The translations under genes were made by a program, and so were the position numbers. A stretch of DNA of 39,187 nucleotides from contig CALJSB010000037.1 in assembly GCA_937976305.1 (NCBI GenBank), positions 1 through 39,187 on the forward strand, in the 5' to 3' direction. Below the pieces are notes generated by a model. That model searched no databases, was not told where the DNA came from, and saw only the letters and a list, made by a program, of their open reading frames with translations. Below are positions 23,239-31,683 of the stretch, one piece after another. The DNA is from an uncultured Acidimicrobiales bacterium (lineage in GTDB: Bacteria > Actinomycetota > Acidimicrobiia > Acidimicrobiales > SZUA-35). Each line of letters starts with the position of its first letter. The first letter of the stretch is position 1.

Positions 23239-24033
23239 TCACGCTCCGTAGAGCTGTTGCCCGTTCACCCAACTGGCTGCTGCCATCTCAGAAATCGTCA
23301 AATTCTGAATTTTTGCCACGGTTTCACCCACGACGCTCACGAGAGCCGGTCGATTCTTCTGACCACGGTGTGGGACAGGGGCAAGATACGGCGAGTCAGT
23401 TTCGACAAGCGTTCGCTCTGTTGGTGTGATGCGCGCCGCTTCGCGGAGGTCGTCGGCGGTCTTGAACGTCACGATGCCACTGAAGGACAGATACGCGCCC
23501 CGGGCCAGACACTGCTCGGCCTCATCGGGCCCACCGGTAAAGCAATGGAACACCGTTCGAGGCGGGATGCCACACGAGTCGAGCACGTCGAAGGTGTCGG
23601 CCCAAGCGTCACGGGTGTGAATCACCAGAGCCTGATCGAGCCGATTGGCGAGATCGATCTGGTACTCGAAGACTCGTCGTTGGGCCTCGCGAGGAGAGTG
23701 CTCATAGAAGTAGTCGAGACCGCACTCCCCGATGGCCACGATGTTCCGTGTGGCCAACTCCTCGAGTCGAGCCGGTCCGTCGGCGCCGAGCGCCTCGAAC
23801 GGTTCGGCCTCGTGGGGATGCACTCCGGCGGTGGCCCACACGTTGTCGAAGCGCGACGCAATGTCGATGGCCTCTGCGCTGTCGTCGAGATCACAGCCGA
23901 CGGTCAGCAGATGGTCAATGCCGTGCTCACCGGCCTCGGCGACAACCTCGGCGGGGTCCCGCTTGAGGCTGGTGAGGTGACAGTGATTGTCGAACCACCC
24001 GCGCACGAGCTCGCCCTCAACGGGATCGCTCAC
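23239..24033 (-). CDS. tatD: TatD-family metal-dependent DNase
   Basis: This 264-aa TIM-barrel hydrolase of the TatD family has exonuclease-type activity in studied members. The metal ligands are visible: His17 and His19 (DNHCHL), Glu in GECGLDY, His in VIHTRDA and FHCFTGG, and Asp in ETDSPYLAP. The length is normal. Its GTG start overlaps the metG stop (GTGA), so translation is coupled. The order metG-tatD-rpf is conserved in actinobacteria. Confidence 0.94.
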   Translation of the reverse strand: MSDPVEGELVRGWFDNHCHLTSLKRDPAEVVAEAGEHGIDHLLTVGCDLDDSAEAIDIASRFDNVWATAGVHPHEAEPFEALGADGPARLEELATRNIVAIGECGLDYFYEHSPREAQRRVFEYQIDLANRLDQALVIHTRDAWADTFDVLDSCGIPPRTVFHCFTGGPDEAEQCLARGAYLSFSGIVTFKTADDLREAARITPTERTLVETDSPYLAPVPHRGQKNRPALVSVVGETVAKIQNLTISEMAAASWVNGQQLYGA

Positions 24034-25715
24034 GCCTCGCCCGCCTCTGATTCAGCAGCCTCTAACTCAGCAGCCTCTAACTCAGCAGCCTCCAATTCAG
24101 CAATGTCGATCTTGGTGAACAACGGCGTTGGCTTGTTGATCGCAGTGCCCACCACAAGCGGCGAACGCTCCCAGCCATCGACCGGGCCCAGCACGTCGTC
24201 GAGCTTGGCCGCGGAGAACGGGAGGAAGGGAGCGAACAAGACTCGTGCCCCGTTGATTGCGCTGAGTGCCGTGTGCAGAATCGTCTGGCCGCGGGCCAGA
24301 TCGTCCTTCACCACCCGCCACGGTTCGAGGGCGTTGAGATACATGTTGACCGACTGGGCGCACGCCATTGCGTCTCGCAGCGCAGCCCTGAGCTCAACCG
24401 CCTCGAAGTGAGCGGCGGCCGATTCGATCGCGGCATCAACCGACGCCAACAACTCGGTGTCTGCAGCCTCGAGGGGCCCGGGTTCGAGCACCTGCCCCTC
24501 ACAGCTCTTGTGCGTCATCGACAGCACACGGTTGACCAGGTTGCCCCACGTCGCCACGAGTTCTTCGTTGACCCGGCGGGCAATCTCTTCAACGGAGATC
24601 TCGGTGTCGGCCTGTTCGGGGAACGCTGCCGCCAAGGCGAAGCGAATGGCGTCGGGCTCGAAGAGATCCAGCCCCTCTTGGATCGTGAGGCCAATGCCTC
24701 GAGATGCGGACGCCTTGCCACCTTTGAACGTGACGTACTGATTGGCGGGCACGTTCGTTGGCAAATTGAGATCGCCGGCTCCCATGAGCTGAGCAGGCCA
24801 GAACAAACAGTGGAAGGGGATGTTGTCTTTGCCGATGAAGTAGTAGCTCTTGGCGTCTGGGTTTTCCCACCAGTTGCGCCACGCCTCTGGGTCGTCGGTG
24901 GAGGCAGCCCATTCCTTCGATGCGGAGAGGTAGCCGATCACCGCGTCGTACCAAACATAAATGCGTTTGCCGGGGCCGAGATCGTCGACCGGCAGATCGA
25001 TACCCCACTCGATGTCGCGAGTGATGGCCCGGTCGTGCAGGCCCTCTTCAACGAAGCCCTTGGCGAAGTTGAGCACGTGCGAACGCCAGCCCTCTCGCTC
25101 GTCGAGATAGGCGCCGATCTTGTCGTTGAAGTCTGAGTAGCGAAAGTAGAAGTGCTCGGTCTCGCGCACCACGGGTGTGGCCCCGCTCAGCTTGGAGCGA
25201 GGGTTGCCGAGCTCGACAGCGTCGAGCGTCTTTCCGCAGTTGTCGCACTGATCACCGCGAGCATCGGCGTAGTCGCAGTGCGGGCAGGTGCCCTCGACGA
25301 ATCGGTCCGGCAGGAAACGCTCGGCCTCGGGATCAAACAGCTGCTCGGACACCCGCCGATCAATGTGGCCAGCCTCGAGCTGGGCCATGAACATCTCTTG
25401 GGTGACCGTGGCGTGATTGTCGGTGCCGGTGGTCGTGTAGAGGTCCCAGGAGATGCCGAGCTCATCCCACTGCCGCAGAAACTCGCCGTGATAGCGGTCG
25501 ACGATGTCTTGGGGCGCAACCCCTTCGTCGTCGGCCCGTACCGCGATCGGGGTGCCGTGGACATCTGAGCCAGACACCATGAGCACGTCCCGTCCTGCCA
25601 GGCGCTGGTAGCGGGCAAAGACATCGGCAGGCAGGTAGGCCCCGCCCAAGTGCCCAAGGTGTCGGGAGCCGGACGCATAGGGCCAGGCCACCGCAACGAG
25701 AATCGGTTCGCTCAT
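24030..25715 (-). CDS. metG: Methionyl-tRNA synthetase
   Basis: This 561-aa class I synthetase charges tRNA-Met. It has the HIGH-type motif HLGHLGG near residue 20, a zinc knuckle CPHC ... CDNC (about 142-167), and the anticodon-domain segment EPWRVVKDD. The KMSKS loop reads KASASRG, a relaxed form of the KFSTSRG type seen in actinobacterial MetRS; its first Lys and second Ser are kept. The last 20 residues are AELEA pentapeptide repeats not expected in the family. The ATG at 25715 gives the normal N-terminus (SEPILVAVAWPYASG), stands 8 nt after TACCCT, and lacks a Shine-Dalgarno. Confidence 0.95.
   Translation of the reverse strand: MSEPILVAVAWPYASGSRHLGHLGGAYLPADVFARYQRLAGRDVLMVSGSDVHGTPIAVRADDEGVAPQDIVDRYHGEFLRQWDELGISWDLYTTTGTDNHATVTQEMFMAQLEAGHIDRRVSEQLFDPEAERFLPDRFVEGTCPHCDYADARGDQCDNCGKTLDAVELGNPRSKLSGATPVVRETEHFYFRYSDFNDKIGAYLDEREGWRSHVLNFAKGFVEEGLHDRAITRDIEWGIDLPVDDLGPGKRIYVWYDAVIGYLSASKEWAASTDDPEAWRNWWENPDAKSYYFIGKDNIPFHCLFWPAQLMGAGDLNLPTNVPANQYVTFKGGKASASRGIGLTIQEGLDLFEPDAIRFALAAAFPEQADTEISVEEIARRVNEELVATWGNLVNRVLSMTHKSCEGQVLEPGPLEAADTELLASVDAAIESAAAHFEAVELRAALRDAMACAQSVNMYLNALEPWRVVKDDLARGQTILHTALSAINGARVLFAPFLPFSAAKLDDVLGPVDGWERSPLVVGTAINKPTPLFTKIDIAELEAAELEAAELEAAESEAGEA
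24053..24101 (-). repeat. 15-bp tandem repeat at the metG 3' end
   Basis: Three near-identical units of TCAGCAGCCTCTAAC plus a fourth variant (plus strand) encode the AELEA pentapeptide tail. The near-identity of the units suggests recent expansion. Confidence 0.8.
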
Positions 25716-25723
25716 GGTGGGTG

Positions 25724-25729
25724 AGGGTA
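25724..25729 (-). promoter_or_regulatory. -10 box of metG, near-leaderless
   Basis: TACCCT, 8 nt, then ATG at 25715. No recognisable -35 element. It lies in the 71-bp gap after rmuC. Confidence 0.4.
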
Positions 25730-25786
25730 ACGACTCTCGCCGCAGGGCACGGGCCATTTCACGGCTCCCGCGAGTTGTTCGCGGCG

Positions 25787-26995
25787 CTAGACGACCTGGC
25801 GCAGCGCTGGCGTTTCGGGGTTTGCGCCGGTCTCGGCAGTTGATGGCGCGGCTGACAGCTCGAGCTCAGCCATTCGGGTATCGCGCGCCAACTCAAGTTC
25901 GTCGAGCTTCTTTTGGAACTGCTTGGTTCGAGTGCCGGTGAGATCGTCGTAGCCCTTCTGGGCCGACGAGAGGCCGCGACCGATCTTGTCGATCGAGTCG
26001 CCGAACTTCGACCACTGATCTCGCAGCCCGCCGATCTTGGCCAGGATTTCGTCGCTGCGCCGCTCGACCAAGAAGTTGTCGACGGCCTGGCGAATGACGG
26101 CCAGAACCGCAAACAGGCTGGTCGGTGAACACAACACGACCTTTTGCTTGAGAGCAAGGTCGACAAGGTCGGGATCGTGCTCGTGCAGAAAGCCATAGAC
26201 GCTCTCGTTTGGGATGAAGAGCAGCACGTAGTCGACCGTGGTGGCTGGATCGATGTAGGACCGGTCGCCCAACTCCTTCACCCGGTGGCGCACATCGCGC
26301 CGGAAGGCTTTGATGTAAGCCTCACCGTCGGCGGCATTCGGTGTCTCCATCCAGCGCAGGTAGTTGTCGATCGGGAACTTCACGTCCATGTGGACGACGT
26401 GCCCTTTCGGCAGGCGGAAGGTGTAGTCAGGGATGCCGCCACCTTCGACCTGGGTTTGTTTGGTGTAGCTGACGCCTTCGACAAATCCCGCGACCTGCAG
26501 CACGTCTTCTGCCATGCGTTCGCCCCACTGACCCCGAGCCTTTGGCGACGCCAGTGCCTCGCGAAGCGACCTCGTGGTATCGGCCAACGTAGAGGTGACG
26601 GCCAGGGCTTGTTCAAGCCCGTTGGTGAGCTTGCCGTTTTGCTCCGCTCGTTCTTGCTGCAGATTGGTGACGAGATCACCGACTCGGCGCAACTCACCGT
26701 GGAGGTGCGCCACCTGCTCGCTCACCACCGTGTGTTCCCGGTCGAGAACCTGCTTACCTGCCTCGAGTTGATCACCAAGCTTCGATGAGGCGACAGACAG
26801 CACCGTTTCGAGCGCTTGCTGCATCGTTTCGCCTCGCTCTTGGCGTACGGCATCGAGCGCAGCTGCCACAACCATTTCGGTGTCGGCCTGCGGCCCGTGA
26901 GGCTCAGCAGGGCGACGACGGCTCAGGCCAGACCCAAGGAAGAGTCCTATTCCGACCGCAAGAAGCGCAATGGCAACGACAGCTATGAGATCCAT
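25787..26995 (-). CDS. rmuC: RmuC-family DNA recombination protein
   Basis: This 402-aa protein has an N-terminal membrane segment (2-22), a long coiled-coil region (about 45-140) and the RmuC domain (about 150-370: KARGQWGERMAEDVLQVAG, PDYTFRLPKG, MDVKFP, FIPNESVY). The domain has a nuclease-like fold and limits certain DNA inversions in E. coli; its biochemical activity is not settled. The C-terminal 30 residues are low-complexity. The ATG at 26995 stands 6 nt after TAGGGT. It is the first gene of the minus-strand run towards ispE and is divergent from the MFS gene across 108 bp. Confidence 0.93.
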   Translation of the reverse strand: MDLIAVVAIALLAVGIGLFLGSGLSRRRPAEPHGPQADTEMVVAAALDAVRQERGETMQQALETVLSVASSKLGDQLEAGKQVLDREHTVVSEQVAHLHGELRRVGDLVTNLQQERAEQNGKLTNGLEQALAVTSTLADTTRSLREALASPKARGQWGERMAEDVLQVAGFVEGVSYTKQTQVEGGGIPDYTFRLPKGHVVHMDVKFPIDNYLRWMETPNAADGEAYIKAFRRDVRHRVKELGDRSYIDPATTVDYVLLFIPNESVYGFLHEHDPDLVDLALKQKVVLCSPTSLFAVLAVIRQAVDNFLVERRSDEILAKIGGLRDQWSKFGDSIDKIGRGLSSAQKGYDDLTGTRTKQFQKKLDELELARDTRMAELELSAAPSTAETGANPETPALRQVV

Positions 26996-27001
26996 GGAGC
27001 G

Positions 27002-27007
27002 ACCCTA
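27002..27007 (-). promoter_or_regulatory. -10 box of rmuC, leaderless
   Basis: TAGGGT on the minus strand, 6 nt (CGCTCC), then the ATG at 26995. Confidence 0.55.
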
Positions 27008-27091
27008 AAGATGTGGTGTGACACTCACCGAGAGTGATGGAGGCTCACGGCGTTCGCAGCGCACCTGGGTGGGCTCGACACCTTGCGGCCG

Positions 27092-27097
27092 TAGCGT
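27092..27097 (+). promoter_or_regulatory. -10 box of the MFS gene, leaderless GTG start
   Basis: TAGCGT, 6 nt (CACCTG), then GTG at 27104. With the rmuC box it forms a back-to-back pair of leaderless promoters in a 108-bp region. Confidence 0.55.
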
Positions 27098-27103
27098 CAC
27101 CTG

Positions 27104-28288
27104 GTGAGCGTCAGCCGACCACAGCTCGCTCGCCTGACGGCCGGCAAGGCCGTTACCAACACGGCGTTGCGCTGGCCACCGTTCTTTCTCTTCGAACTCG
27201 AAGAGGCGTTCAACGCCGAGACAGCCACACTCACGACCATTCTTGGCATCGCCGAGATGGCTGGCCTCATCACTCTGTTTGCCGGAAAACACCTCGACGC
27301 CGGCCGTGAGCGTTTGTTCATGACACTCTCGCTCGGTTTGGTCTCGCTCTCGGCGATCTTGGCGCTCACCGGTTCGGTGACGGTGCTCGCCATCGGCCTG
27401 TTCGTCCTCGGCACTGGCGCATCGCTCTACACCGTCGGCGGCCACACCTACCTCAGCCAGCGTGTCCCCGTGGCTCGACGAAGCCGCTACATCGGCACAT
27501 TCGAAGTCTCGTGGGCGTCAGCGTTGTTGATCGGGGCACCGATCATCTCGGTGCTCCTCACCCAGTTCGGTTGGCGGGCACCGTTCATTGCCCTGGCGAT
27601 CACGTCCGGCATCTTCATGGTGATCACGGCTCGAGATCGCGACACGCCGATTGCCGCGAGCCCGACTGCCAGTTCGTCGACGACCTCTTCGAAGCTCGAT
27701 GTTCGAGCGTGGACGCTCATCGTTGCATCGGCCTCAATCGCCCTCACCGGTTTCGCCACCATCGTCATCGCCGGAACCTGGCTCGAGGACGACTTCGGCC
27801 TCTCGACGGGCAGCATCGGCGCCTTGGCCTTTGCGTTCGGCGCAGCCGAGTTGACGGGGTCGACCAGCTCTGCGGCCTTCGCCGATCGGTTCGGTCCGGT
27901 CCGCACCACACAGGCTGCGCTCGTCGCTGCGGTGGTTGGCCTTGTGATCATGAGCCAAGCAGGAGGTTCACTCCCCCTGGCATTCGTCGGTTTGTTCTGT
28001 TTCTTCCTCGGCTTCGAGTACTCGATCGTCACCTCGTTCTCGATTGTCAGCGAGGCTGCGCCGTCCGCTCGAGGAAGGGCACTTGCGGTCAACAACGCTG
28101 TCGGCACGCTTGTACGCGGCGGCGGAGCCATCGCGACGGGCTTCTTGTATGGCGCGTATGGGATCGGCGGGTCAGTTGCGTGCTCCGTCTTCGGTGCCGG
28201 CGTGGCCCTCGGGCTGCTCGCCTTCTCGAAGCGCCGCGGACTACAGACCGAGGTATCCCGCAGCGATCTCGACCCGACGCTCCGTTGA
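27104..28288 (+). CDS. MFS transporter
   Basis: This 394-aa membrane protein has about 12 hydrophobic segments split by a polar Ser/Thr loop near residues 185-200, the usual 6+6 major facilitator layout. The motif between helices 2 and 3 reads GKHLDAGRERLF, a variant of GxLxDRxGRR, and ADRFGPVRTTQ is its repeat in the second half. It probably exports or imports a small solute; the substrate cannot be told. The GTG at 27104 is supported by the TAGCGT box. Its last 48 bp overlap the end of the phosphotransferase gene on the other strand. Confidence 0.88.
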   Translation: MSVSRPQLARLTAGKAVTNTALRWPPFFLFELEEAFNAETATLTTILGIAEMAGLITLFAGKHLDAGRERLFMTLSLGLVSLSAILALTGSVTVLAIGLFVLGTGASLYTVGGHTYLSQRVPVARRSRYIGTFEVSWASALLIGAPIISVLLTQFGWRAPFIALAITSGIFMVITARDRDTPIAASPTASSSTTSSKLDVRAWTLIVASASIALTGFATIVIAGTWLEDDFGLSTGSIGALAFAFGAAELTGSTSSAAFADRFGPVRTTQAALVAAVVGLVIMSQAGGSLPLAFVGLFCFFLGFEYSIVTSFSIVSEAAPSARGRALAVNNAVGTLVRGGGAIATGFLYGAYGIGGSVACSVFGAGVALGLLAFSKRRGLQTEVSRSDLDPTLR

Positions 28289-29338
28289 ATCGCGGTACGC
28301 GTCCAGGTCGAGCTCTTCGTCTTGCTCACCCTGCTGGCCGTTGAGATAGCGGGCATAGACCCCCTCGCCGATACAGGCGAGCCGCCACGACGCAAACCCC
28401 TGGTAGTAGTCGACGAGTTCGAGCGATACGCCCATTTGTTCGGCGTAGAGCCCCGCCATTTCTTGGCGGCTCAGAAAACCCGGCAGCGTGGTGGTTTCGT
28501 TGTCACCGGTCTGATCAGGCTCATCGTCGCGATTCCAGTAGGTGAGCAGTCCGGCGAGGTCGGCCATTGGGTCGCCGAGCGTGCAGAGCTCCCAGTCGAG
28601 CACACCGGCCACCGGACCGGCAGGGTCCATCATGCAATTCGACAGGCGGTAGTCGCCGTGGGCGACCGTGGTTGGCGGATCGGCTGGCAGGCGTTCGATG
28701 AGGGTGTCGCGCACACGATCGATCAACGGAATCTCTCGCTGTTTCGACTGCTCCCACTGACCCGACCACCGTTTGATTTGGCGTTCGAGGTAGCCGCTGC
28801 GTTTGGCCAAATTGCCGAGCCCGACCTCGTCGATGCCGACCCGATGCAGCACGCACAGCGTGTCGATGAGCTCGTGGCACATCCGGGTTCGGACCGCTTC
28901 GGGTAACGACCGACCAATATCGATGTCTCGCACCACGACGCCGTCCAGGTGGTGCATCACGTAGAAGTCACGCTCGTTGACCTCAGGGTCTTGACACAGA
29001 CCAACCAGGCGAGGCACGGGGACGGGGCTGTCGGCCAACGCATCCATCAGCCGATGCTCGCGAGCCATGTCGTGAGCGCTCGGTAGAAGCGGTCCCATCG
29101 GTGGACGGCGCAACACCAGTCGTGTGCCAGCCTGATCGACAACGGTGAAGGTCATATTTGAGCGGCCGCCGGCGATCAGCTCAAACGTGAGCGGGCCAAC
29201 GATCTCGACGCGCTCGGCGATCCAGGCCGTGACGCGCTCACGGTTGATGGCGGCTTGGTGTGGCTCGTTCTGATTCAGGCCTGCCTCATTGCGTTGCGTG
29301 GGCTCATTGGGTTGCACGAGTCTCAACTCCAGCACCAT
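28241..29338 (-). CDS. APH-type phosphotransferase (ACAD10-like family)
   Basis: This 365-aa protein has a protein-kinase-like fold of the aminoglycoside phosphotransferase superfamily. The catalytic loop VAHGDYRLSN (about 224-233) and the metal-binding VLDWELCTLGDP (about 245) are intact. The nucleotide-binding N-lobe (LIAGGRSNMTFTV, LVLRRPP) matches the subgroup often annotated with acyl-CoA dehydrogenases (ACAD10-like). Antibiotic resistance is unlikely; the substrate may be a small hydroxylated metabolite. The first 30 residues are polar and repeat-like (NEPTQRNE / NQNEPHQ), so a later start is possible. It is tail-to-tail with the MFS gene, with 48 bp of overlap. Confidence 0.88.
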   Translation of the reverse strand: MVLELRLVQPNEPTQRNEAGLNQNEPHQAAINRERVTAWIAERVEIVGPLTFELIAGGRSNMTFTVVDQAGTRLVLRRPPMGPLLPSAHDMAREHRLMDALADSPVPVPRLVGLCQDPEVNERDFYVMHHLDGVVVRDIDIGRSLPEAVRTRMCHELIDTLCVLHRVGIDEVGLGNLAKRSGYLERQIKRWSGQWEQSKQREIPLIDRVRDTLIERLPADPPTTVAHGDYRLSNCMMDPAGPVAGVLDWELCTLGDPMADLAGLLTYWNRDDEPDQTGDNETTTLPGFLSRQEMAGLYAEQMGVSLELVDYYQGFASWRLACIGEGVYARYLNGQQGEQDEELDLDAYRDSTERRVEIAAGYLGL

Positions 29339-29712
29339 TCCCCACTGGGCACAATCGACTCTCTACCATTCCCTGTTCTGCACCGTTGTCGTTTCCCACG
29401 CTCATTTCGTTCACCATCCTTCCGATAGGCTCTCGAATCCCTCCCGCTGGCCAAGGCCAGCACGCACGACCGGTTCAGCCCTTTTCTGACGAGCAACAGC
29501 CGTTGCCGCCTTGCGACCGACCTGCCCGCTTCACCAGATTCACCCGATTACCCGCCAGTAACAATTTGGGGGAATCCGAAACTTTCGGTAGTGACCGTTC
29601 GTCACACCCATGACGGCCCATGCCGTTTCGATCTTGGTCCGCCTCCGCGTGGCCTCGAAAACAAAGTAATTCCCCGCCAAGAGCCATTCCGGCTAGCAAG
29701 GAAACCCGCACC
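29339..29712. other. 374-bp intergenic region between divergent genes
   Basis: I see no gene here. It contains a hairpin GCTGGCC-AA-GGCCAGC (29446-29461), a short palindrome CCGAAA-C-TTTCGG (29576-29588) that could bind a regulator, and AAGGAA (29698-29703), the Shine-Dalgarno of the DUF937-FAS1-OmpA gene. The region is less GC-rich than its surroundings. The promoters of both flanking genes must lie here, but I cannot place them securely. Confidence 0.5.
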
Positions 29713-31533
29713 ATGAGCATGTTCGAACAGATCGGCGAGTTGTTGAGCGCAGGTGATGCGCCCGACAAGTTGGCCAGCAGTCTCGGAACCGACTCCTCCA
29801 CCGCAATGAGTGGCGCCGCCTCCGTCATTCCCGCTCTGCTAGGCAGCACGGCGCAGCGCAGCTCGACCAAGGGTGGTGCCGCCGCCCTGTTCGATCTCGT
29901 GAAGGACGATGACGGCTCGGTTCTCGACAATCTCGGAGGATTGTTCGGAGCGGATCACTCCGCTGCCGACGGCCCTTCAAACATGCTCGTCGATGGCCTC
30001 CTCGGCGGCTCCAAAAGCAGCATCATCGAGGGTCTCGCAGGCCAATCCGGCGTCGGCGCGGGCATGATCGGCAAACTTCTGCCGATGCTTGCGCCGATGG
30101 TGATGGGCTTCCTCGGCAAGCGCCAGAGTGCCGCCGGCCTCAACGCATCAGCGCTCGCAGGCGAGCTCGGCGACGAATGGTCGGCCATGGAGGGCGCGGG
30201 CATGGGCGACACGCTCGGCCTTCTTGGCAACGCGACCGCAGACGACGACGCCAACTTCACATCCAAGCTCGGCAAGCTGGCCGGTATCGGTGGGCTTGCG
30301 GGTGTCGCCGGGCTCGGGGCTGCTGGCCTCGCCAGCAAGGCAACCGGTGCCGCGGGAGCCGCAACCGGAGCCGTCTCGGGTGCAGCTGGCGCCGCGGGAA
30401 GCAAGCTCACCGGCGCAGCCGGTGCAGCAGGAAGCACCGTCTCGGGCGCAGCCGGAAGTATGAAAGGCAAGGCCGCGGCTGGCGCGGCGGGCGTCGGTGC
30501 TGGCGTGACCGGAGCTCCGCAAGCGACCGGCCGTGAAAAGAAGGGAGGCCTCCTCAAGTGGCTGCCTCTCCTGTTGATCATTCCGCTGATTGCACTCCTC
30601 GCGTGGGCATGCAGCGCTGACGACGACGGCGACGCAGGGGCAGCAGTCGACACCACCGAGGCCCCGACAACAACTGAGGCTGAGGCCACTACGACCGAGG
30701 CTCCAACAACGACTGAAGCACCCGCAACCACCGAAGCCGAGCCAGAGCCTGAGCCTGAGCCTGAAGGGTGGATTGAGGGCAACCTCATGGACACCATGGA
30801 CCAGAACGGCAACCTCAACACGCTCGTGAGCGTTGTCGACGCTTCTGGCGCTGCTGCGGTTCTCGAAGCACCGGGCCCCTTCACGGTCTTTGCGCCGAGC
30901 GACGAAGCGCTGGCCGAGCTCCCTGATTCGATCACCGGCGATCCAGCCGTGCTCCAGCGGGTGCTCGCCTATCACGTCGTGTCTGGCAACGTCACTGCTG
31001 CTGACTTGGTCGATGGCCCAGTCACCACGCTCGATGGCACCGACGTCAACATTGCCGGCGCCGACAGCGCTCCGACGGTCAACGGCATCCGCGTCATCGA
31101 GGCCGATCTCGTTGCCAACAACGGAGTTGCGCACATCATCGACGGAGTGCTGCTCCCCGCTGATCTGCAGGCCCAGCTCGGTGGCTCGCTCAACGAGGCC
31201 CTCGGTCTCGAGCCGATCAACTTCGAGGTCAGCTCGGCAGTGATCACCGCCGACTCGACCGCAACGCTTGATCGTGCCGCCGAGTTCCTGATTGCCAACA
31301 ACACAGTCGTCGAGATCGCCGGTCACACCGACTCAGACGGCGACGACGCCTTCAACCAGCAGCTCAGCCAAGACCGAGCAGACGCGGTACTCGCCTACCT
31401 CGTCGACGCCGGCGTGCCAGCCGAAAACATGACGGCAGTCGGCTACGGCGAAACCCAACCGGTCGCTGAAAACGACACCCCAGAAAACAAGGCGCTCAAC
31501 CGGCGAATCGAATTCGTCAGCAGCGCTAGCTAA
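29713..31533 (+). CDS. DUF937 - transmembrane - FAS1 - OmpA fusion protein
   Basis: This 606-aa protein has five parts. Residues 1-155 are a DUF937 (YidB-like) domain, and 190-265 are Gly/Ala-rich repeats (GAAGAA ... GAAGS). A single membrane helix follows at 280-299 (LLKWLPLLLIIPLIALLAW), then a Thr/Glu/Pro linker at 301-351. Last come a fasciclin FAS1 domain (about 353-482: TVFAPSDEAL, YHVVSGNVTAADL, GVAHIIDGVLLP) and an OmpA peptidoglycan-binding domain (503-603). In OmpA, GHTD (D540) and QDRA (R555) are the diaminopimelate-contacting residues. FAS1 and OmpA should be outside and DUF937 inside. The ATG at 29713 follows AAGGAA. The domains are clear; the combined role, perhaps anchoring an adhesive module to the wall, is inference. 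Confidence 0.9.
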   Translation: MSMFEQIGELLSAGDAPDKLASSLGTDSSTAMSGAASVIPALLGSTAQRSSTKGGAAALFDLVKDDDGSVLDNLGGLFGADHSAADGPSNMLVDGLLGGSKSSIIEGLAGQSGVGAGMIGKLLPMLAPMVMGFLGKRQSAAGLNASALAGELGDEWSAMEGAGMGDTLGLLGNATADDDANFTSKLGKLAGIGGLAGVAGLGAAGLASKATGAAGAATGAVSGAAGAAGSKLTGAAGAAGSTVSGAAGSMKGKAAAGAAGVGAGVTGAPQATGREKKGGLLKWLPLLLIIPLIALLAWACSADDDGDAGAAVDTTEAPTTTEAEATTTEAPTTTEAPATTEAEPEPEPEPEGWIEGNLMDTMDQNGNLNTLVSVVDASGAAAVLEAPGPFTVFAPSDEALAELPDSITGDPAVLQRVLAYHVVSGNVTAADLVDGPVTTLDGTDVNIAGADSAPTVNGIRVIEADLVANNGVAHIIDGVLLPADLQAQLGGSLNEALGLEPINFEVSSAVITADSTATLDRAAEFLIANNTVVEIAGHTDSDGDDAFNQQLSQDRADAVLAYLVDAGVPAENMTAVGYGETQPVAENDTPENKALNRRIEFVSSAS

Positions 31534-31610
31534 TGAAGTGGGCTAGCTGACGATGTGGCTGTCCACCGACGCAACGGCGCCTCGGTGAGCAGTCGAAGAT
31601 AATCCCCCAA

Positions 31611-31648
31611 GCGATGGGGCCAGGCCTCACCAGGCCTGGCCCCATCGC
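31611..31648 (+). terminator. Very strong terminator after the FAS1-OmpA gene
   Basis: GCGATGGGGCCAGGCCT pairs perfectly with AGGCCTGGCCCCATCGC around a CACC loop, a 17-bp stem, followed by CGTTTT. It isolates the fusion gene from the amylase gene that starts 36 bp later. Confidence 0.85.
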
Positions 31649-31683
31649 CGTTTTGGGGTGAGGCACGCAGCCACAATGGGTGG

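Noticed and set aside
24640..24730. Loss of function in MetRS because KMSKS reads KASAS
   Set aside because: Actinobacterial MetRS commonly has relaxed versions such as KFSTS, and all other motifs including the zinc knuckle are intact.
28241..29338. Aminoglycoside resistance gene
   Set aside because: The protein belongs to the broad APH superfamily subgroup resembling ACAD10; nothing shows an antibiotic substrate and no mobile context is present.
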